A DNA stretch of 64,000 nt from Flavobacterium jumunjinense (GTDB taxonomy: Bacteria; Bacteroidota; Bacteroidia; Flavobacteriales; Flavobacteriaceae): NCBI RefSeq assembly GCF_021650975.2, contig NZ_CP091285.1:1178001-1242000 (forward strand). Direction: 5' to 3'. Shown piece after piece: positions 54,899 through 64,000 of the stretch. The notes under the pieces were generated by a model, which saw only the letters and a program-made list of their open reading frames with translations, searched no databases and was not told the origin of the DNA. Numbering within the stretch: the first letter of the stretch is position 1; each line of letters opens with the position of its first letter. Both the position numbers and the translations under genes were made by a program.

Positions 54899-54931
54899 AG
54901 ACCTAACAGGTTTTAAAAACCTGTTAGGTCT
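54899..54931. repeat. Perfect palindrome AGACCTAACAGGT / ACCTGTTAGGTCT
   Basis: 13-bp perfect arms with a TTTAAAA loop. This word is familiar as a dispersed flavobacterial palindrome. It lies 14 bases past the pheS stop and could terminate pheS. Confidence 0.8.
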
Positions 54932-54945
54932 GTATAATTAAAATA

Positions 54946-55965
54946 TTAAATACTTGATTTGAATTGTTCTAAGAAACGTACGTCATTTTCATAAAACATA
55001 CGAATGTCTCCAATTTGATATAATAACATCGCAATACGCTCTACTCCCATACCAAAAGCAAAACCTGTGTATTCTTCTGCATTGATATTACAGTTCTTTA
55101 AAACATTCGGATCTACCATTCCACAACCACCAATCTCTAACCAACCAGTTCCTTTTGTAATTCTATAATCGGTTTCCGTTTTTAAACCCCAATAGATATC
55201 TATTTCTGCACTTGGTTCTGTAAATGGAAAATAAGATGGTCTTAATCTAATCTTAGATTTCCCAAACATCTCTTTTGTGAAATACAATAACGTTTGCTTC
55301 AAATCTGCAAATGAAACGTCTTTATCGATATATAAACCTTCTACTTGATGAAAAATACAATGTGAACGCGATGAAATATCTTCATTACGAAAAACGCGAC
55401 CTGGAGAAATTGTTCTAATAGGCGGTTGATTGTTTTCCATATAACGCACTTGTACTGATGAAGTATGCGTACGTAACAAAATATCAGGATTCGTTTGAAT
55501 AAAGAAAGTATCCTGCATGTCTCTTGCTGGATGATATTCTGGAAGATTTAAAGCGGTAAAATTATGCCAATCATCTTCAATTTCTGGCCCTTCAGAAACG
55601 TTAAAACCAACGTTTGAAAAGATATCGATAATTTGATTTTTAACAATAGATATTGGATGACGAGAACCAATAGTTACTGGCTCGCCTGGACGTGTTAAAT
55701 CTCCATAAATTCCTTTTATTTCTTCTTTGCTTTCCAATTGTTGTTGTATAGCAACAACTTTTTCTTCAGCAGTGTTTTTTAACTGATTTATAATTTGTCC
55801 AAACTCTTTTTTCATTTCGTTAGGGACATTTTTAAAATCTGCAAAAAATTCTTTTAGCAAACCTTTGTTTCCTAAATATTTAATACGGAATTCTTCTAAT
55901 TTCTCTTTGTTATCAGTATGAAAAACTTTCGCTTCTTCAATATGACTTTTAATCTTATCTATCAT
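54946..55965 (-). CDS. pheS: Phenylalanyl-tRNA synthetase alpha subunit
   Basis: 339 residues. Class II signatures: motif 1 around GRVFRNEDISSRSHCIFHQVEG, motif 2 with FTEPSAEIDI, and motif 3 in GFAFGMGVERIAML. Catalyses Phe-AMP formation; the beta subunit is not in the window. TAAATTTG -7 box at 55985-55992. Confidence 0.95.
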   Translation of the reverse strand: MIDKIKSHIEEAKVFHTDNKEKLEEFRIKYLGNKGLLKEFFADFKNVPNEMKKEFGQIINQLKNTAEEKVVAIQQQLESKEEIKGIYGDLTRPGEPVTIGSRHPISIVKNQIIDIFSNVGFNVSEGPEIEDDWHNFTALNLPEYHPARDMQDTFFIQTNPDILLRTHTSSVQVRYMENNQPPIRTISPGRVFRNEDISSRSHCIFHQVEGLYIDKDVSFADLKQTLLYFTKEMFGKSKIRLRPSYFPFTEPSAEIDIYWGLKTETDYRITKGTGWLEIGGCGMVDPNVLKNCNINAEEYTGFAFGMGVERIAMLLYQIGDIRMFYENDVRFLEQFKSSI

Positions 55966-55984
55966 CGTATTTTTTCTAATGTGG

Positions 55985-55992
55985 CAAATTTA
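55985..55992 (-). promoter_or_regulatory. Candidate -7 box (TAAATTTG) for pheS
   Basis: Minus-strand TAAATTTG fits TANNTTTG, 20 bases before the pheS ATG. Confidence 0.4.
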
Positions 55993-56010
55993 ATGTTTTT
56001 TAGTGATTAG

Positions 56011-56054
56011 TTAAAAGAAATAGTGATTTGTAATTAGTGATTAGTGATTAGCGT
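56011..56054. repeat. AT-rich dispersed repeat (AATTAGTGATTAG)
   Basis: Repeats GTGATTAGT and AATTAGTGATTAGTGATTAG, as at 21720-21802. Confidence 0.5.
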
Positions 56055-56195
56055 ACCTAATTATTGCAAGAAAATTGTATTAACTACAAGTCCTTTTCTT
56101 ACTTTAAAGAATACAAAAAATTTCCTCCATTAGAAGAAAACACACTATTCGCAATATCTTATCTTTTGATAGAAAAACTTTTCACTAGTAACTAA

Positions 56196-56552
56196 CTACT
56201 CTATTAATTCTTTCTCCAAAAAGTAGCTCACTATAGCATCTTTCATTAAAATCGTTTGTTCTCCAGCTTTTAAGGTTGGTAATTCTTCTTTAATTTTATA
56301 ATGAGGCCATCCTTCACTATCGAAATATTCGAATTCGTAGTAACCATAAGGCTCTAATAATCGACATATAGCAATGTGCATTAAATTAACTTTTTCATCT
56401 TTTTGAAATTCTTGCTTAAATTTTCCTAATTCTTGAATTCCAATCAGGTAAATGATACTGTCTAAATCAAGCTCATCTCCATCTGCGAATTTAGTTGATA
56501 ATATATTGACAACGCTATCCCAGCGCTCTTTTAGTTGTTCGTCTCTTGACAT
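56196..56552 (-). CDS. Conserved flavobacterial protein, unknown function
   Basis: 118 residues, cytoplasmic, charged. Conserved-looking blocks: IIYLIGIQELGK, FQKDEKVNLMHIAICRLLEPYGYYEF and EGWPHYK. No known domain recognised. Divergent from cvpA; both have TATCTTTG -7 boxes. Confidence 0.7.
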   Translation of the reverse strand: MSRDEQLKERWDSVVNILSTKFADGDELDLDSIIYLIGIQELGKFKQEFQKDEKVNLMHIAICRLLEPYGYYEFEYFDSEGWPHYKIKEELPTLKAGEQTILMKDAIVSYFLEKELIE

Positions 56553-56620
56553 TTTTCTTTAAGAAAATAGAAAATAGAGAAAAGAAAAAGTCTTTTCACA
56601 ATATTTTCAAAATTAGATTG

Positions 56621-56684
56621 CAAAGATAACATTTCTATCTACTATTCTCATGATCTTTCTCTCCAAAAAAATCTATTATCTTTG
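56621..56684. promoter_or_regulatory. Divergent -7 boxes for the 118-residue gene and cvpA
   Basis: TATCTTTG occurs on the minus strand at 56621-56628 and on the plus strand at 56677-56684, each fitting TANNTTTG, in a 156-base intergenic region. Confidence 0.5.
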
Positions 56685-56708
56685 TTCTATTCTCTTTAAT
56701 CTTTAACT

Positions 56709-57251
56709 ATGAGTTTTATTGATATTGTTTTTGCGGTTTTATTATGTTACGCGTTGTATAAAGGAATTAAAAATGGGCTGTTTGTAGAGCTCGCTTCTTT
56801 AATTGCTTTAGTGACGGGTATCTATGTTGCTATTAAATTCTCTTATATAACAAAGAATTTCTTAGAAACTAAAGTGAGTTGGGAACCAAAATACATTGAA
56901 ATAACAGCCTTTGCTTTAACTTTTATACTTGTTGTGCTAATTATTCATCTTTCTGCTAAGTTATTAACTAAAATAGCCGATTTCGCCTACCTAGGATGGA
57001 TTAACAAACTAACAGGAGCCCTTTTTAGCTGCTTAAAAACGATTTTATTATTAAGTGTTGTTATCTTTTTATTTGAGAAGATAAACACCAACAATACACT
57101 TGTAAAACAAGAAACGTTAGATGCATCTATTTTTTACAATCCTACAAAAGAAATTTCTGCTTTTATCTACCCAAAAATAGAAGAGTGGTATGAGAATACT
57201 ATAGAAACCTCTTCTGATGAGAAAGAAACGAATGAAGATGAACAAGCATAG
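56709..57251 (+). CDS. CvpA-family membrane protein
   Basis: 180 residues with four membrane segments (DIVFAVLLCYALYKGIKNGL..., then EITAFALTFILVVLIIHLSAKLL and LTGALFSCLKTILLLSVVIFL) and an acidic tail. CvpA/ColV-production proteins influence envelope or stress tolerance; no catalytic function known. Confidence 0.85.
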   Translation: MSFIDIVFAVLLCYALYKGIKNGLFVELASLIALVTGIYVAIKFSYITKNFLETKVSWEPKYIEITAFALTFILVVLIIHLSAKLLTKIADFAYLGWINKLTGALFSCLKTILLLSVVIFLFEKINTNNTLVKQETLDASIFYNPTKEISAFIYPKIEEWYENTIETSSDEKETNEDEQA

Positions 57252-57431
57252 TATTCTGTAACAGTAAGCATATTCGAGAAGCATATTCGGAACAAATAAA
57301 ACGTTTATCTCGCAACTTAATTGGATAAAGTTATTTTAGAATATTAAACACAAAATTATACTATTTGGGATGAAAATTTCTGTAATGTTATTGAATTTCA
57401 TAGTATCGGAATTTATCGCTATGGCAATTAT

Positions 57432-58805
57432 TTAATCACCACAACCTCCACAGCCTCCACCGCAAGAGCTTCCACAACTCGACCCACAACTACTACCACA
57501 GCTCGATCCACATCCTGAAAAAAAGTTAGAACTAGTGTATGAATTTGCTAAAGGAATAAATGCAGTGGAAAGTAACGCTGTTCCACTTAAGAAATAGTTC
57601 CATTCCCAACTGTTATGCGCTGACTTATTATTAGGAATTACTTCTTCTTTAAAATAATTAGGAATGGTTTTATTCGTTATTCTATTCCATGTTTTTTTTA
57701 GAAAAAGAAAAGAAAGATACAACGCGAGTACAAGTACAACTACAAGAAACAGGACTTGTTTCTCTCTTATTATGCCAATAACTAACCTAGTTATTCCAAT
57801 AGCGATGAACAACAGCACAAATGCATAATTAAACACAAATAATTCCAAATTACTTTTCGAAGTTTTAATGGCTTCCTTGCTATTATTTGTTGCTTTAGAT
57901 ATTGTTGTAAAAACAGGTTTATTTATTAGTATAGCTAATAACTGACCATATTGCAAACTAGTTTTCTCATCAATAGAATCTAAAATAGTTTTTGTTACTT
58001 TATCAGTAATTGCTTTTCTAGTATTTGATTTTGAAATTTCTTTTGAATCTTTAATTTTTAATTTTTTACCTACAATTAGATTATTTACATAACCATGAAC
58101 AACAACTTTTAGCTGATTAGTTTTTAAACAAATCAATTCGCTTGCAGATAAGTTTTCAATAATTCTATTAGGCAATAATTGCTTCATATATTTATTTGCG
58201 ACTATTTCACTATAAGTATTTAAAGAAAAGTACATTACTATACCCAAAAATAAATATGATAATAAGAAAAATGGATTGTTTATACTTACAAAAAATCCGT
58301 ACAAAACATATCTAAACAATAAAACCAAAAAGAACAATATGATTACACCTAGTGAAAGAACTGTATTTAAGTGTATATTCGATTTTTCAACCTCTAAAGC
58401 CTCAATAAATGTATTGAATTCCCAAAATTCTTTAGGTTGTAACCCAAAAACGCTTTCATACAATTCCTTAGTACGCTTTTTAGCTGTAAAAAACTTATCT
58501 TTTTCTTCTCTATTGTGTGTTGATGGGATGTGTTCTATTTTTTTACCTAAAACAACGCAAAACTCTTTATAGGATTCTGTGAAAATTAAATGTTGATGCC
58601 AAACGACATCTACAATTTCTGAAGGAGAAACCATTTGATTTGAAGTTGCTGCCAAATACATGAATTTCTTATACTCTTCAATTGCTTGTTTAGTAAAAAA
58701 TTCTGTCCATTCGTTTTCATATGCTAAACGAGTCGTAAAACCATATTCTGAAAGTGGGAAATCTAAATCAAACTTTATAATTTCATTCCAAAGTTCTTTA
58801 TTCAT
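57432..58805 (-). CDS. TIGR04222-like membrane protein with Cys/Gly tail and GRDP-like start
   Basis: 457 residues from the ATG at 58805 (58808 is a TTG). The N-terminus has VVWHQHLIFTESYKEFC, resembling glycine-rich-domain-protein-like repeats; then three to four membrane segments and a central soluble segment. The C-terminus repeats GCGSSCGSSCGSSCGSSC and ends in glycine/cysteine runs. TIGR04222-type proteins are poorly understood. Confidence 0.65.
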   Translation of the reverse strand: MNKELWNEIIKFDLDFPLSEYGFTTRLAYENEWTEFFTKQAIEEYKKFMYLAATSNQMVSPSEIVDVVWHQHLIFTESYKEFCVVLGKKIEHIPSTHNREEKDKFFTAKKRTKELYESVFGLQPKEFWEFNTFIEALEVEKSNIHLNTVLSLGVIILFFLVLLFRYVLYGFFVSINNPFFLLSYLFLGIVMYFSLNTYSEIVANKYMKQLLPNRIIENLSASELICLKTNQLKVVVHGYVNNLIVGKKLKIKDSKEISKSNTRKAITDKVTKTILDSIDEKTSLQYGQLLAILINKPVFTTISKATNNSKEAIKTSKSNLELFVFNYAFVLLFIAIGITRLVIGIIREKQVLFLVVVLVLALYLSFLFLKKTWNRITNKTIPNYFKEEVIPNNKSAHNSWEWNYFLSGTALLSTAFIPLANSYTSSNFFSGCGSSCGSSCGSSCGSSCGGGCGGCGD

Positions 58806-58845
58806 CAAACTATCTTTACATTTTCATCAAAAATAGATTTTTTTT

Positions 58846-59607
58846 CTATTTTTTCAGTTCGATGATTGCGTCTTTTTTTATCCAACCTTCTGTTTTATCT
58901 GTTAACTCAACTCGTTTCCAATTGTCTAAAGTTTCCTTTACATATACTTTTGTTCCTTCATGCAACACTTTTAGACTTTTAGAACTGTTTTTTGCTTCAC
59001 TTTTAAGATTTGTAACTTCTTCAAAAACAATTGCTGGTCGAATTGTTCTTTCGAATCGTTTTTGCAGAAAAGCGAACGTTAAAGCTACCACCAAACAACC
59101 TATGAAAACAAACATTCCTAAAAAAAAAGTACGTTTAATGATTGTTCTTCCTGAAAAATAATAAAACACGAATGAAATTAAGAACAACATTGAAAATCCA
59201 ACTGTAATCCATGCCCAAACATCATAATGAAACCACAATGATATTTTATATATAAAATTTGAAAAACCTACATTAGGCACTATACTGATATCATCTATAG
59301 CCGTTTTTTGAGCAAAAATTAAATTTGTTTTTATATCTCTATCTTCAGGCTTAAGAAGTAAAGCTTTTTCATAATTATAAATGGAAGGTGCTACTTTCCC
59401 TAATTTATAATAGCAATTTCCTAAATTAAAATAAAGTTCAGACGATTCGTATTTACCAATAGTTAGAATCGATTCATATTTATCAACAGCTTCAGTATAT
59501 TTTTCTTTCTTATACAAGTCATTGGCTTCATCAAATAATTGCTTTACCTCATTTTGAGCAAAAATTAAATTTGACACTAGAATAATTACATAAACGATCT
59601 TTTTCAT
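58846..59607 (-). CDS. batE: BatE: TPR plus SH3 membrane protein
   Basis: 253 residues from the ATG at 59607 (59613 is an alternative). Signal peptide, TPR-like repeats (LFDEANDLYKKEKYTEAVDKYESI, SELYFNLGNCYYKLG), two membrane segments and a C-terminal bacterial SH3 domain (VLHEGTKVYVKETLDNWKRVEL). Bat proteins aid oxidative or aerobic stress tolerance in Bacteroidota. Last of the bat operon. Confidence 0.88.
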   Translation of the reverse strand: MKKIVYVIILVSNLIFAQNEVKQLFDEANDLYKKEKYTEAVDKYESILTIGKYESSELYFNLGNCYYKLGKVAPSIYNYEKALLLKPEDRDIKTNLIFAQKTAIDDISIVPNVGFSNFIYKISLWFHYDVWAWITVGFSMLFLISFVFYYFSGRTIIKRTFFLGMFVFIGCLVVALTFAFLQKRFERTIRPAIVFEEVTNLKSEAKNSSKSLKVLHEGTKVYVKETLDNWKRVELTDKTEGWIKKDAIIELKK

Positions 59608-59613
59608 ACACAT

Positions 59614-61395
59614 TTAAACTAATTGTTTTTCAAGTTCTGAAATAACTTCTATTGCTTTTTCAAAATCGTGTTGCATACTTTCATTTGTTGAAGGAGCATA
59701 TCGAGCAAACTCACAATCATTCATTAAAATCATAAACTGATTAATGGTTTCTTGATTCGCATGCTTGTTTTCTAATAATTCTTGAATATTCTCTTTACTC
59801 ATTTCAGAGGTTTCAATATGTAATTTCGCTTTTAAGAAATTATGTAATGCTTTTTCCATAGCCATGTAAAAAGGCACTTTATTTCCTTTTTGCTTTTTAG
59901 CCTCTGAAAGATACTTTTTAGCGAGTTTATTATTTCTCTTAATTCTATTTCCGAACTCGTCTGCATCTATTGCTTCTTTTTTCTTTCTAACTAGAATAAT
60001 TAGTGGAACAATTAAAAAAGGTACTAAAAGAAGTCCATAGAATAGTACTGTTCCAAAGAAAGCCTTGTGCTCCGCTTTTTTAAACTTCGCTTTCGTTTTT
60101 ATCTCCTGAAAAACATTAGATTTAACTTCTTTCACTTTTTCATTTTCAACAACTTCACTAACTGTTGGTTTGAAATCTGGATTATCTAATACATTAATCT
60201 CTATTTCTTCTGAAGTAATTGTCTTATACGTTTTTGTTGCTAAATCAAAATATGAAAAAGTAAGCGGCTTTAATTTATATTTTCCTTTGTACTGCGGAAC
60301 AACCGTATAAGTATCAGATATTACTCCATTCATTCCAGAAATAGGAGTACTTACCTTTTCATTATGTTTTGGATCAAACACTTCAAATGCGCTAGGAAAT
60401 TCAGGTTTAGGAAGTGTAAATAACTTTAAATTACCCGTTCCTGTAACACTTACATCGAAATCTAAGGCTTCACCACTCTTTAATTCGGTCTTTGAAGGCT
60501 TCATTGTTAGTTCAAACTTTCCAATAGCACCATTAAAGTCTACAGGTTTTCCTTCTTCAGGGAAGGCTTTTACTTTTACTTTTTTATTTCCTGTTGAAAG
60601 GTTTTTTGTTACTGGTACAAATACTGTTCGTACAAAAGGTCCAAACTGTTCTCTTTTTGGCACACTTACTTCCAATGCCACCGAAAGTGCTTCAATCTCT
60701 TTCTCTCCAGCTTCTAATGGATATAAAAGAACTTTCTTAAGGATTGCCATTCCGTACTGTTTTCCATTATATTCAACTAATTCATGTTGAATATTTTTAA
60801 CATCGATATTCTGACTCCAAAAACCGCTGTACTTTGGCGACTCTAATTCTGTTAGGTTATGCAGTCTGAAGTTCCTTTCATAGTATAATTTATAAACTAC
60901 TGTAATTGGTTCATTTATAAATGAGCTCGATTTCGATATTTCCGAAACTAAATGCAAACCCTCACCCACAACATAATCTGGATCGTTAGGATCTTTAGGA
61001 ATTTCTCTTGGAGCAATTATAGTTACTTTTACAGGATTCGATTTATAAATCTTACCTTCATATTCTATCTCAGCAGGTTCAATTGTGAAAGTTCCTTGCT
61101 TCTTAGGTGTTAGAAAAAAAGTATTTTGAGTACGAACAACTCTCTTGACTGTAGTTTGTCCATTAACCATTACTACTACAGTTTCTCCTCCTCTACCATA
61201 AATGGGTCCTTCTGCAATAAAATCTGCTAAAGAAGGTGGATTAAAGTTATCACCATCTGCATTAATTGAATAAATTAAACGTATCTTCTCATTTAGATGA
61301 TAGGTCGATTTTTGCACAATAGCCTCAAATTCTATTTCTTGCGCAAAGAAAAGTGTTTGAACAAAAAGAGCTACAATAAAAAAAAGTTTTTTCAT
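59614..61395 (-). CDS. batD: BatD oxygen-tolerance protein
   Basis: 593 residues from the ATG at 61395 (61413 overlaps batC stop and is less likely). Signal peptide (MKKLFFIVALFVQTLFF), several Ig-like/beta-sandwich segments, the BatD block LNEKIRLIYSINADGDNFNPPSLADF and a membrane segment near residue 440, then a cytoplasmic tail. Confidence 0.9.
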   Translation of the reverse strand: MKKLFFIVALFVQTLFFAQEIEFEAIVQKSTYHLNEKIRLIYSINADGDNFNPPSLADFIAEGPIYGRGGETVVVMVNGQTTVKRVVRTQNTFFLTPKKQGTFTIEPAEIEYEGKIYKSNPVKVTIIAPREIPKDPNDPDYVVGEGLHLVSEISKSSSFINEPITVVYKLYYERNFRLHNLTELESPKYSGFWSQNIDVKNIQHELVEYNGKQYGMAILKKVLLYPLEAGEKEIEALSVALEVSVPKREQFGPFVRTVFVPVTKNLSTGNKKVKVKAFPEEGKPVDFNGAIGKFELTMKPSKTELKSGEALDFDVSVTGTGNLKLFTLPKPEFPSAFEVFDPKHNEKVSTPISGMNGVISDTYTVVPQYKGKYKLKPLTFSYFDLATKTYKTITSEEIEINVLDNPDFKPTVSEVVENEKVKEVKSNVFQEIKTKAKFKKAEHKAFFGTVLFYGLLLVPFLIVPLIILVRKKKEAIDADEFGNRIKRNNKLAKKYLSEAKKQKGNKVPFYMAMEKALHNFLKAKLHIETSEMSKENIQELLENKHANQETINQFMILMNDCEFARYAPSTNESMQHDFEKAIEVISELEKQLV

Positions 61396-61396
61396 T

Positions 61397-62176
61397 TTAC
61401 CAATCTTTTTCATTTGTTGATGGTGCTACTTTAACTTTTTTAGCATTTACTTTATCTTGAATTTTCTTTTCTGCATTATTTACTGCATTCAAAAGATTCT
61501 CTATTTGTTGTTTGTTAGCTCCTGAAGGTTTCGGATTTCCATTTTCATCTTCTTTCTTATCTCCGTCCTGCTTGCCTTTTTTATCGTCACCTTCTTTCTT
61601 TTTATCGTCTTCTTTTCCTTTATCAGAATCTTTTTTGTCCTTTTCTTTCCCCTTATCTTCTTTCTCTTTTTTATCCTGATCTTTTTTGTCTTTGTCTTGT
61701 TTCTCTTTATCCTTGTCTTTTTTCTTTTCTTTGTCGTCTTTAGGTGGATTTTCTTTTAATTTCTGTTTTGCTAACGCATAATTGTATCGCGTTTCATCAT
61801 CACTGGGATTATTTCTTAAAGCATTTTTATAGGCTTCAACTGCTCCGCTATAGTTTTCTTCCAACATTAATGTATTCCCTAAATTATGAAATGCTTTATG
61901 TTTTTCTTCTTTCGTTTTTGCGACCTCAACAGCATTTAGAAACTTATATTTTGCTTCCCCAGGCTGATTTTGTCTGTAAATACTGTTTCCTAAATTATAA
62001 TTTGCAACTGCTTTTTTTTCTTCATTATTAGATTGAGAAATTCTAAAATCCGTTTCAGCTGAAATATACTTTTTACCTGTAAATGATTCAGTTCCATTAA
62101 ATAAATTTTTGTCTTTATTTTGTGAATATATCACTGAAGACATAAATAAAATTATTCCTACTACTATCCTTTTCAT
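61397..62176 (-). CDS. batC: BatC: TPR protein with a Lys/Asp-rich linker
   Basis: 259 residues from the ATG at 62176; 62188 is a longer option that overlaps batB. Signal peptide, three TPR units (AVANYNLGNSIYRQNQPGEAKYKF, AFHNLGNTLMLEENYSGAVEAYKNAL), then about 75 residues of Lys/Asp/Glu repeats (KDKEKQDKDKKDQDKKEKED). Confidence 0.88.
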   Translation of the reverse strand: MKRIVVGIILFMSSVIYSQNKDKNLFNGTESFTGKKYISAETDFRISQSNNEEKKAVANYNLGNSIYRQNQPGEAKYKFLNAVEVAKTKEEKHKAFHNLGNTLMLEENYSGAVEAYKNALRNNPSDDETRYNYALAKQKLKENPPKDDKEKKKDKDKEKQDKDKKDQDKKEKEDKGKEKDKKDSDKGKEDDKKKEGDDKKGKQDGDKKEDENGNPKPSGANKQQIENLLNAVNNAEKKIQDKVNAKKVKVAPSTNEKDW

Positions 62177-62177
62177 A

Positions 62178-63215
62178 TTACTTTTCATTAAATAAGTTTA
62201 ATTTTTGCAACCAAGATGTTTTTCTTTCTAAGAAAAAGACATCTAGCAACAAAAGAAAGAAAGCTATCCCAACAAACCATTGAAATTGTGTTTGATATTC
62301 TGCAATTTCCTGTGAATCAAATTCTGTTTTTTCAATATTATCTAAAACATTCTTTGTTTTTTCCAAAACTTGCTTAGTGTTATTGCCATCAATGTATGTT
62401 GCTTTTGTGCTTTTTGCAATGTTTTGAAGAATCTCTGAATTCAATTTAGTGATAACAACTTCTCCATTTCTATCTTTCTTATATTCAGCAATCACATTAT
62501 TATCTCCTCTGATAGGAATATTTCCTCCAACTTCGGTTCCAACTCCAATAGTAAGGATTTTTATACCCTTTTCTTTTGCTAATTCACTTGCTTCTTCCGC
62601 TCCATCTCCATGATCTTCTCCGTCTGATATTAAAATAATTAGCTTACTTGTATCGACTGCATCAAAATAGGTTGTTGCTAAATTTATCGCGTCGTTTAAT
62701 GCTGTTCCTTGCGAAGACAACATATTAGTATTCATATTTTGAAGGTACATTTTCGCAATACTATAATCGGTTGTCATTGGCAAAACTGGATAAGCACTTC
62801 CTGCATAACCAACAATACCAATTCTATCGTTTCCAAGGGAACTAATTATTTGACTGATTAATTGTTTTGATTTCTCCAATCGATTTGGCGCAATATCTTC
62901 AGCCAACATACTTTTGGAAATATCTAAAGCAAAAACTATATCAATTCCTTGGCGCTTAACTGTTTCTATTTTGGTACCAATCTTAGGGTTTACCAACGCA
63001 AAGATCAAACCTGTTAACGCTAGAAGTAAGGTCGTAAACTTTAGCACGGGTTTAAATCTTGACTTTGTTGGACTCAATTGTTTAATCAATCCTAAATCTC
63101 CAAATTCATTTTGCTTTTTCTTTTTCCAATATACCTGAAATAAGAACAGCCCTATTAATATCGGAATTAATAGTAATAAATATAATAATATTGGTTCTTC
63201 TAACTTATGATACAT
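62178..63215 (-). CDS. batB: BatB: VWA-domain membrane protein
   Basis: 345 residues: two N-terminal membrane segments, VWA domain with MIDAS FALDISKSM, TALNDAINLATTYF and LIILISDGEDHG, and a C-terminal membrane segment. Pairs with BatA. Confidence 0.92.
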   Translation of the reverse strand: MYHKLEEPILLYLLLLIPILIGLFLFQVYWKKKKQNEFGDLGLIKQLSPTKSRFKPVLKFTTLLLALTGLIFALVNPKIGTKIETVKRQGIDIVFALDISKSMLAEDIAPNRLEKSKQLISQIISSLGNDRIGIVGYAGSAYPVLPMTTDYSIAKMYLQNMNTNMLSSQGTALNDAINLATTYFDAVDTSKLIILISDGEDHGDGAEEASELAKEKGIKILTIGVGTEVGGNIPIRGDNNVIAEYKKDRNGEVVITKLNSEILQNIAKSTKATYIDGNNTKQVLEKTKNVLDNIEKTEFDSQEIAEYQTQFQWFVGIAFFLLLLDVFFLERKTSWLQKLNLFNEK

Positions 63216-63226
63216 TTTTCATTTTT

Positions 63227-64000
63227 TTAAACAAATCCTCTAAAAACAGTATTTCTTAATGTAATTTCAATTAATAATAATGCAAAAGCAAACCAAATTA
63301 ATGGCTTAAACTTCTCATCATAATTAAAATATTTTTTCTCTTCAACCTCTATTGTTTCTAGCTTATTAATTTCAGCATATATTGCTTTCAACTTCTTGTC
63401 ATCTGTGGCTCTAAAATATTTTCCATCTGTCGTTTCTGCAATTTCTTTCATCAATTTTTCATCAATCTCTACTTGCATATTTCTAAACAAAAATTTCCCA
63501 GTTTGATCATCTTTTGCATAAGGAAAAAGAGCCATACCGTTTGTTCCAATACCAATTGTATATACTTTTATACCATATTGTTTGGCAATATCGGCAGCCA
63601 TTCTAGGGTCTATTGTTCCTGCATTATTAACACCATCAGTTAAAAGAATAATAACCCTACTTTTTGCTTTACTATCTTTTATTCTATTGATTGAAGTAGC
63701 GAGTCCTACACCAATTCCAGTTCCATCTGCAATTATAGAATCATCATATTCAACTGTTTTTAATGATTGAAGAATCACTGTTTTATCAGATGTTATTGGT
63801 GTTCGCGTATAACTTTCTCCCGCATAAACTACTAATCCAATTCTATCATTTACTCTATCTTCAATAAACCTAGAGGCTACTTTTTTTAAGGCTTCTAATC
63901 GATTTGGTTCAAAATCTTTGGCTAACATACTTCCAGAAACATCTATTGCCATGACAATGTCGATTCCTTTTGTGGTTTTCGATTTTGCCGTAACATCTAC
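63227..64000 (-). CDS. batA: BatA: VWA-domain membrane protein, 5' end outside window
   Basis: Partial; the frame continues through the window edge. VWA MIDAS MAIDVSGSMLAKDFEPNR and VIILLTDGVNNAG are intact, and a C-terminal membrane segment is present. Eleven bases separate its stop from the batB start. Order A-B-C-D-E is the usual one. Confidence 0.9.
   Translation of the reverse strand, partial: VDVTAKSKTTKGIDIVMAIDVSGSMLAKDFEPNRLEALKKVASRFIEDRVNDRIGLVVYAGESYTRTPITSDKTVILQSLKTVEYDDSIIADGTGIGVGLATSINRIKDSKAKSRVIILLTDGVNNAGTIDPRMAADIAKQYGIKVYTIGIGTNGMALFPYAKDDQTGKFLFRNMQVEIDEKLMKEIAETTDGKYFRATDDKKLKAIYAEINKLETIEVEEKKYFNYDEKFKPLIWFAFALLLIEITLRNTVFRGFV

Noticed and set aside
57252..57431. Possible remnant coding text (IWDENFCNVIEFHSIGIYRYGNYL) before the TIGR04222-like gene
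   Set aside because: Only about 30 codons after a stop with no start and no match I can name; treated as intergenic.

Overview
The window is AT-rich DNA from a member of the Bacteroidota, most likely a Flavobacterium-like Flavobacteriaceae. The evidence is type IX secretion components and C-terminal sorting domains (PorZ, an NHL-repeat protein), the BatA-E aerotolerance cluster, the PurF-like/PfkB-kinase pair, promoters whose -7 box matches the flavobacterial TANNTTTG, and weak Shine-Dalgarno sites. I saw no rRNA, tRNA, IS element, prophage or CRISPR array.

Layout. 1-24,531 is mostly core: kbl (partial), a RecB-like helicase-nuclease, superoxide dismutase, a tandem pair of structured small-RNA-like repeats, a PurF-like amidotransferase, a PfkB kinase, lspA, a DksA/TraR-type regulator, ileS, recO, an acyltransferase, porZ, gdhA, a beta-barrel-like protein, DinB, ArsC-like, EamA, yicC, gmk and nadD. 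23,083-39,707 is a run of 21 same-strand genes devoted to NAD+ and ADP-ribose chemistry. 39,708-46,045 holds a gene-poor stretch with an 11-bp-period repeat and a decayed gene, then LysR / DJ-1-like / iron alcohol dehydrogenase, an NHL-repeat secreted protein and gpsA. 46,222-54,364 has terC, a PepSY-like protein under a sigma-54-like promoter, an NtrC-type regulator, a hybrid histidine kinase and a GH92 mannosidase. 54,477-64,000 has pheS, cvpA, small conserved proteins, a TIGR04222-like membrane protein and batE-batA (batA cut by the window edge).

The NAD/ADP-ribose locus is the most notable part. In transcription order it encodes an NrtR-type NUDIX repressor, a Prs-like PRPP synthetase, a TIGR02452 PARG-like macrodomain, DUF4291, two ADP-ribosylglycohydrolases, NADAR, an NDT-like enzyme, a 2OG-Fe(II) oxygenase, a second DUF4291, a second NADAR, a small protein usually called ADP-ribosylation/crystallin J1, a sirtuin, KptA, a macrodomain protein, a calcineurin-like phosphatase, a coiled-coil protein, a VWA protein, a short PurA homologue, a PD-(D/E)XK-like protein and a NAMPT. 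nadD lies convergent to the NAMPT gene, so NMN adenylylation is encoded next door. Two nearly identical 15-bp operators flank the prs promoter, and two 56-bp palindromic repeats punctuate the array. The set could rebuild NAD+ from nicotinamide and strip ADP-ribose from several kinds of target. I infer a stress or immunity-linked NAD+ homeostasis and ADP-ribosylation-reversal island; this is not shown by sequence alone.
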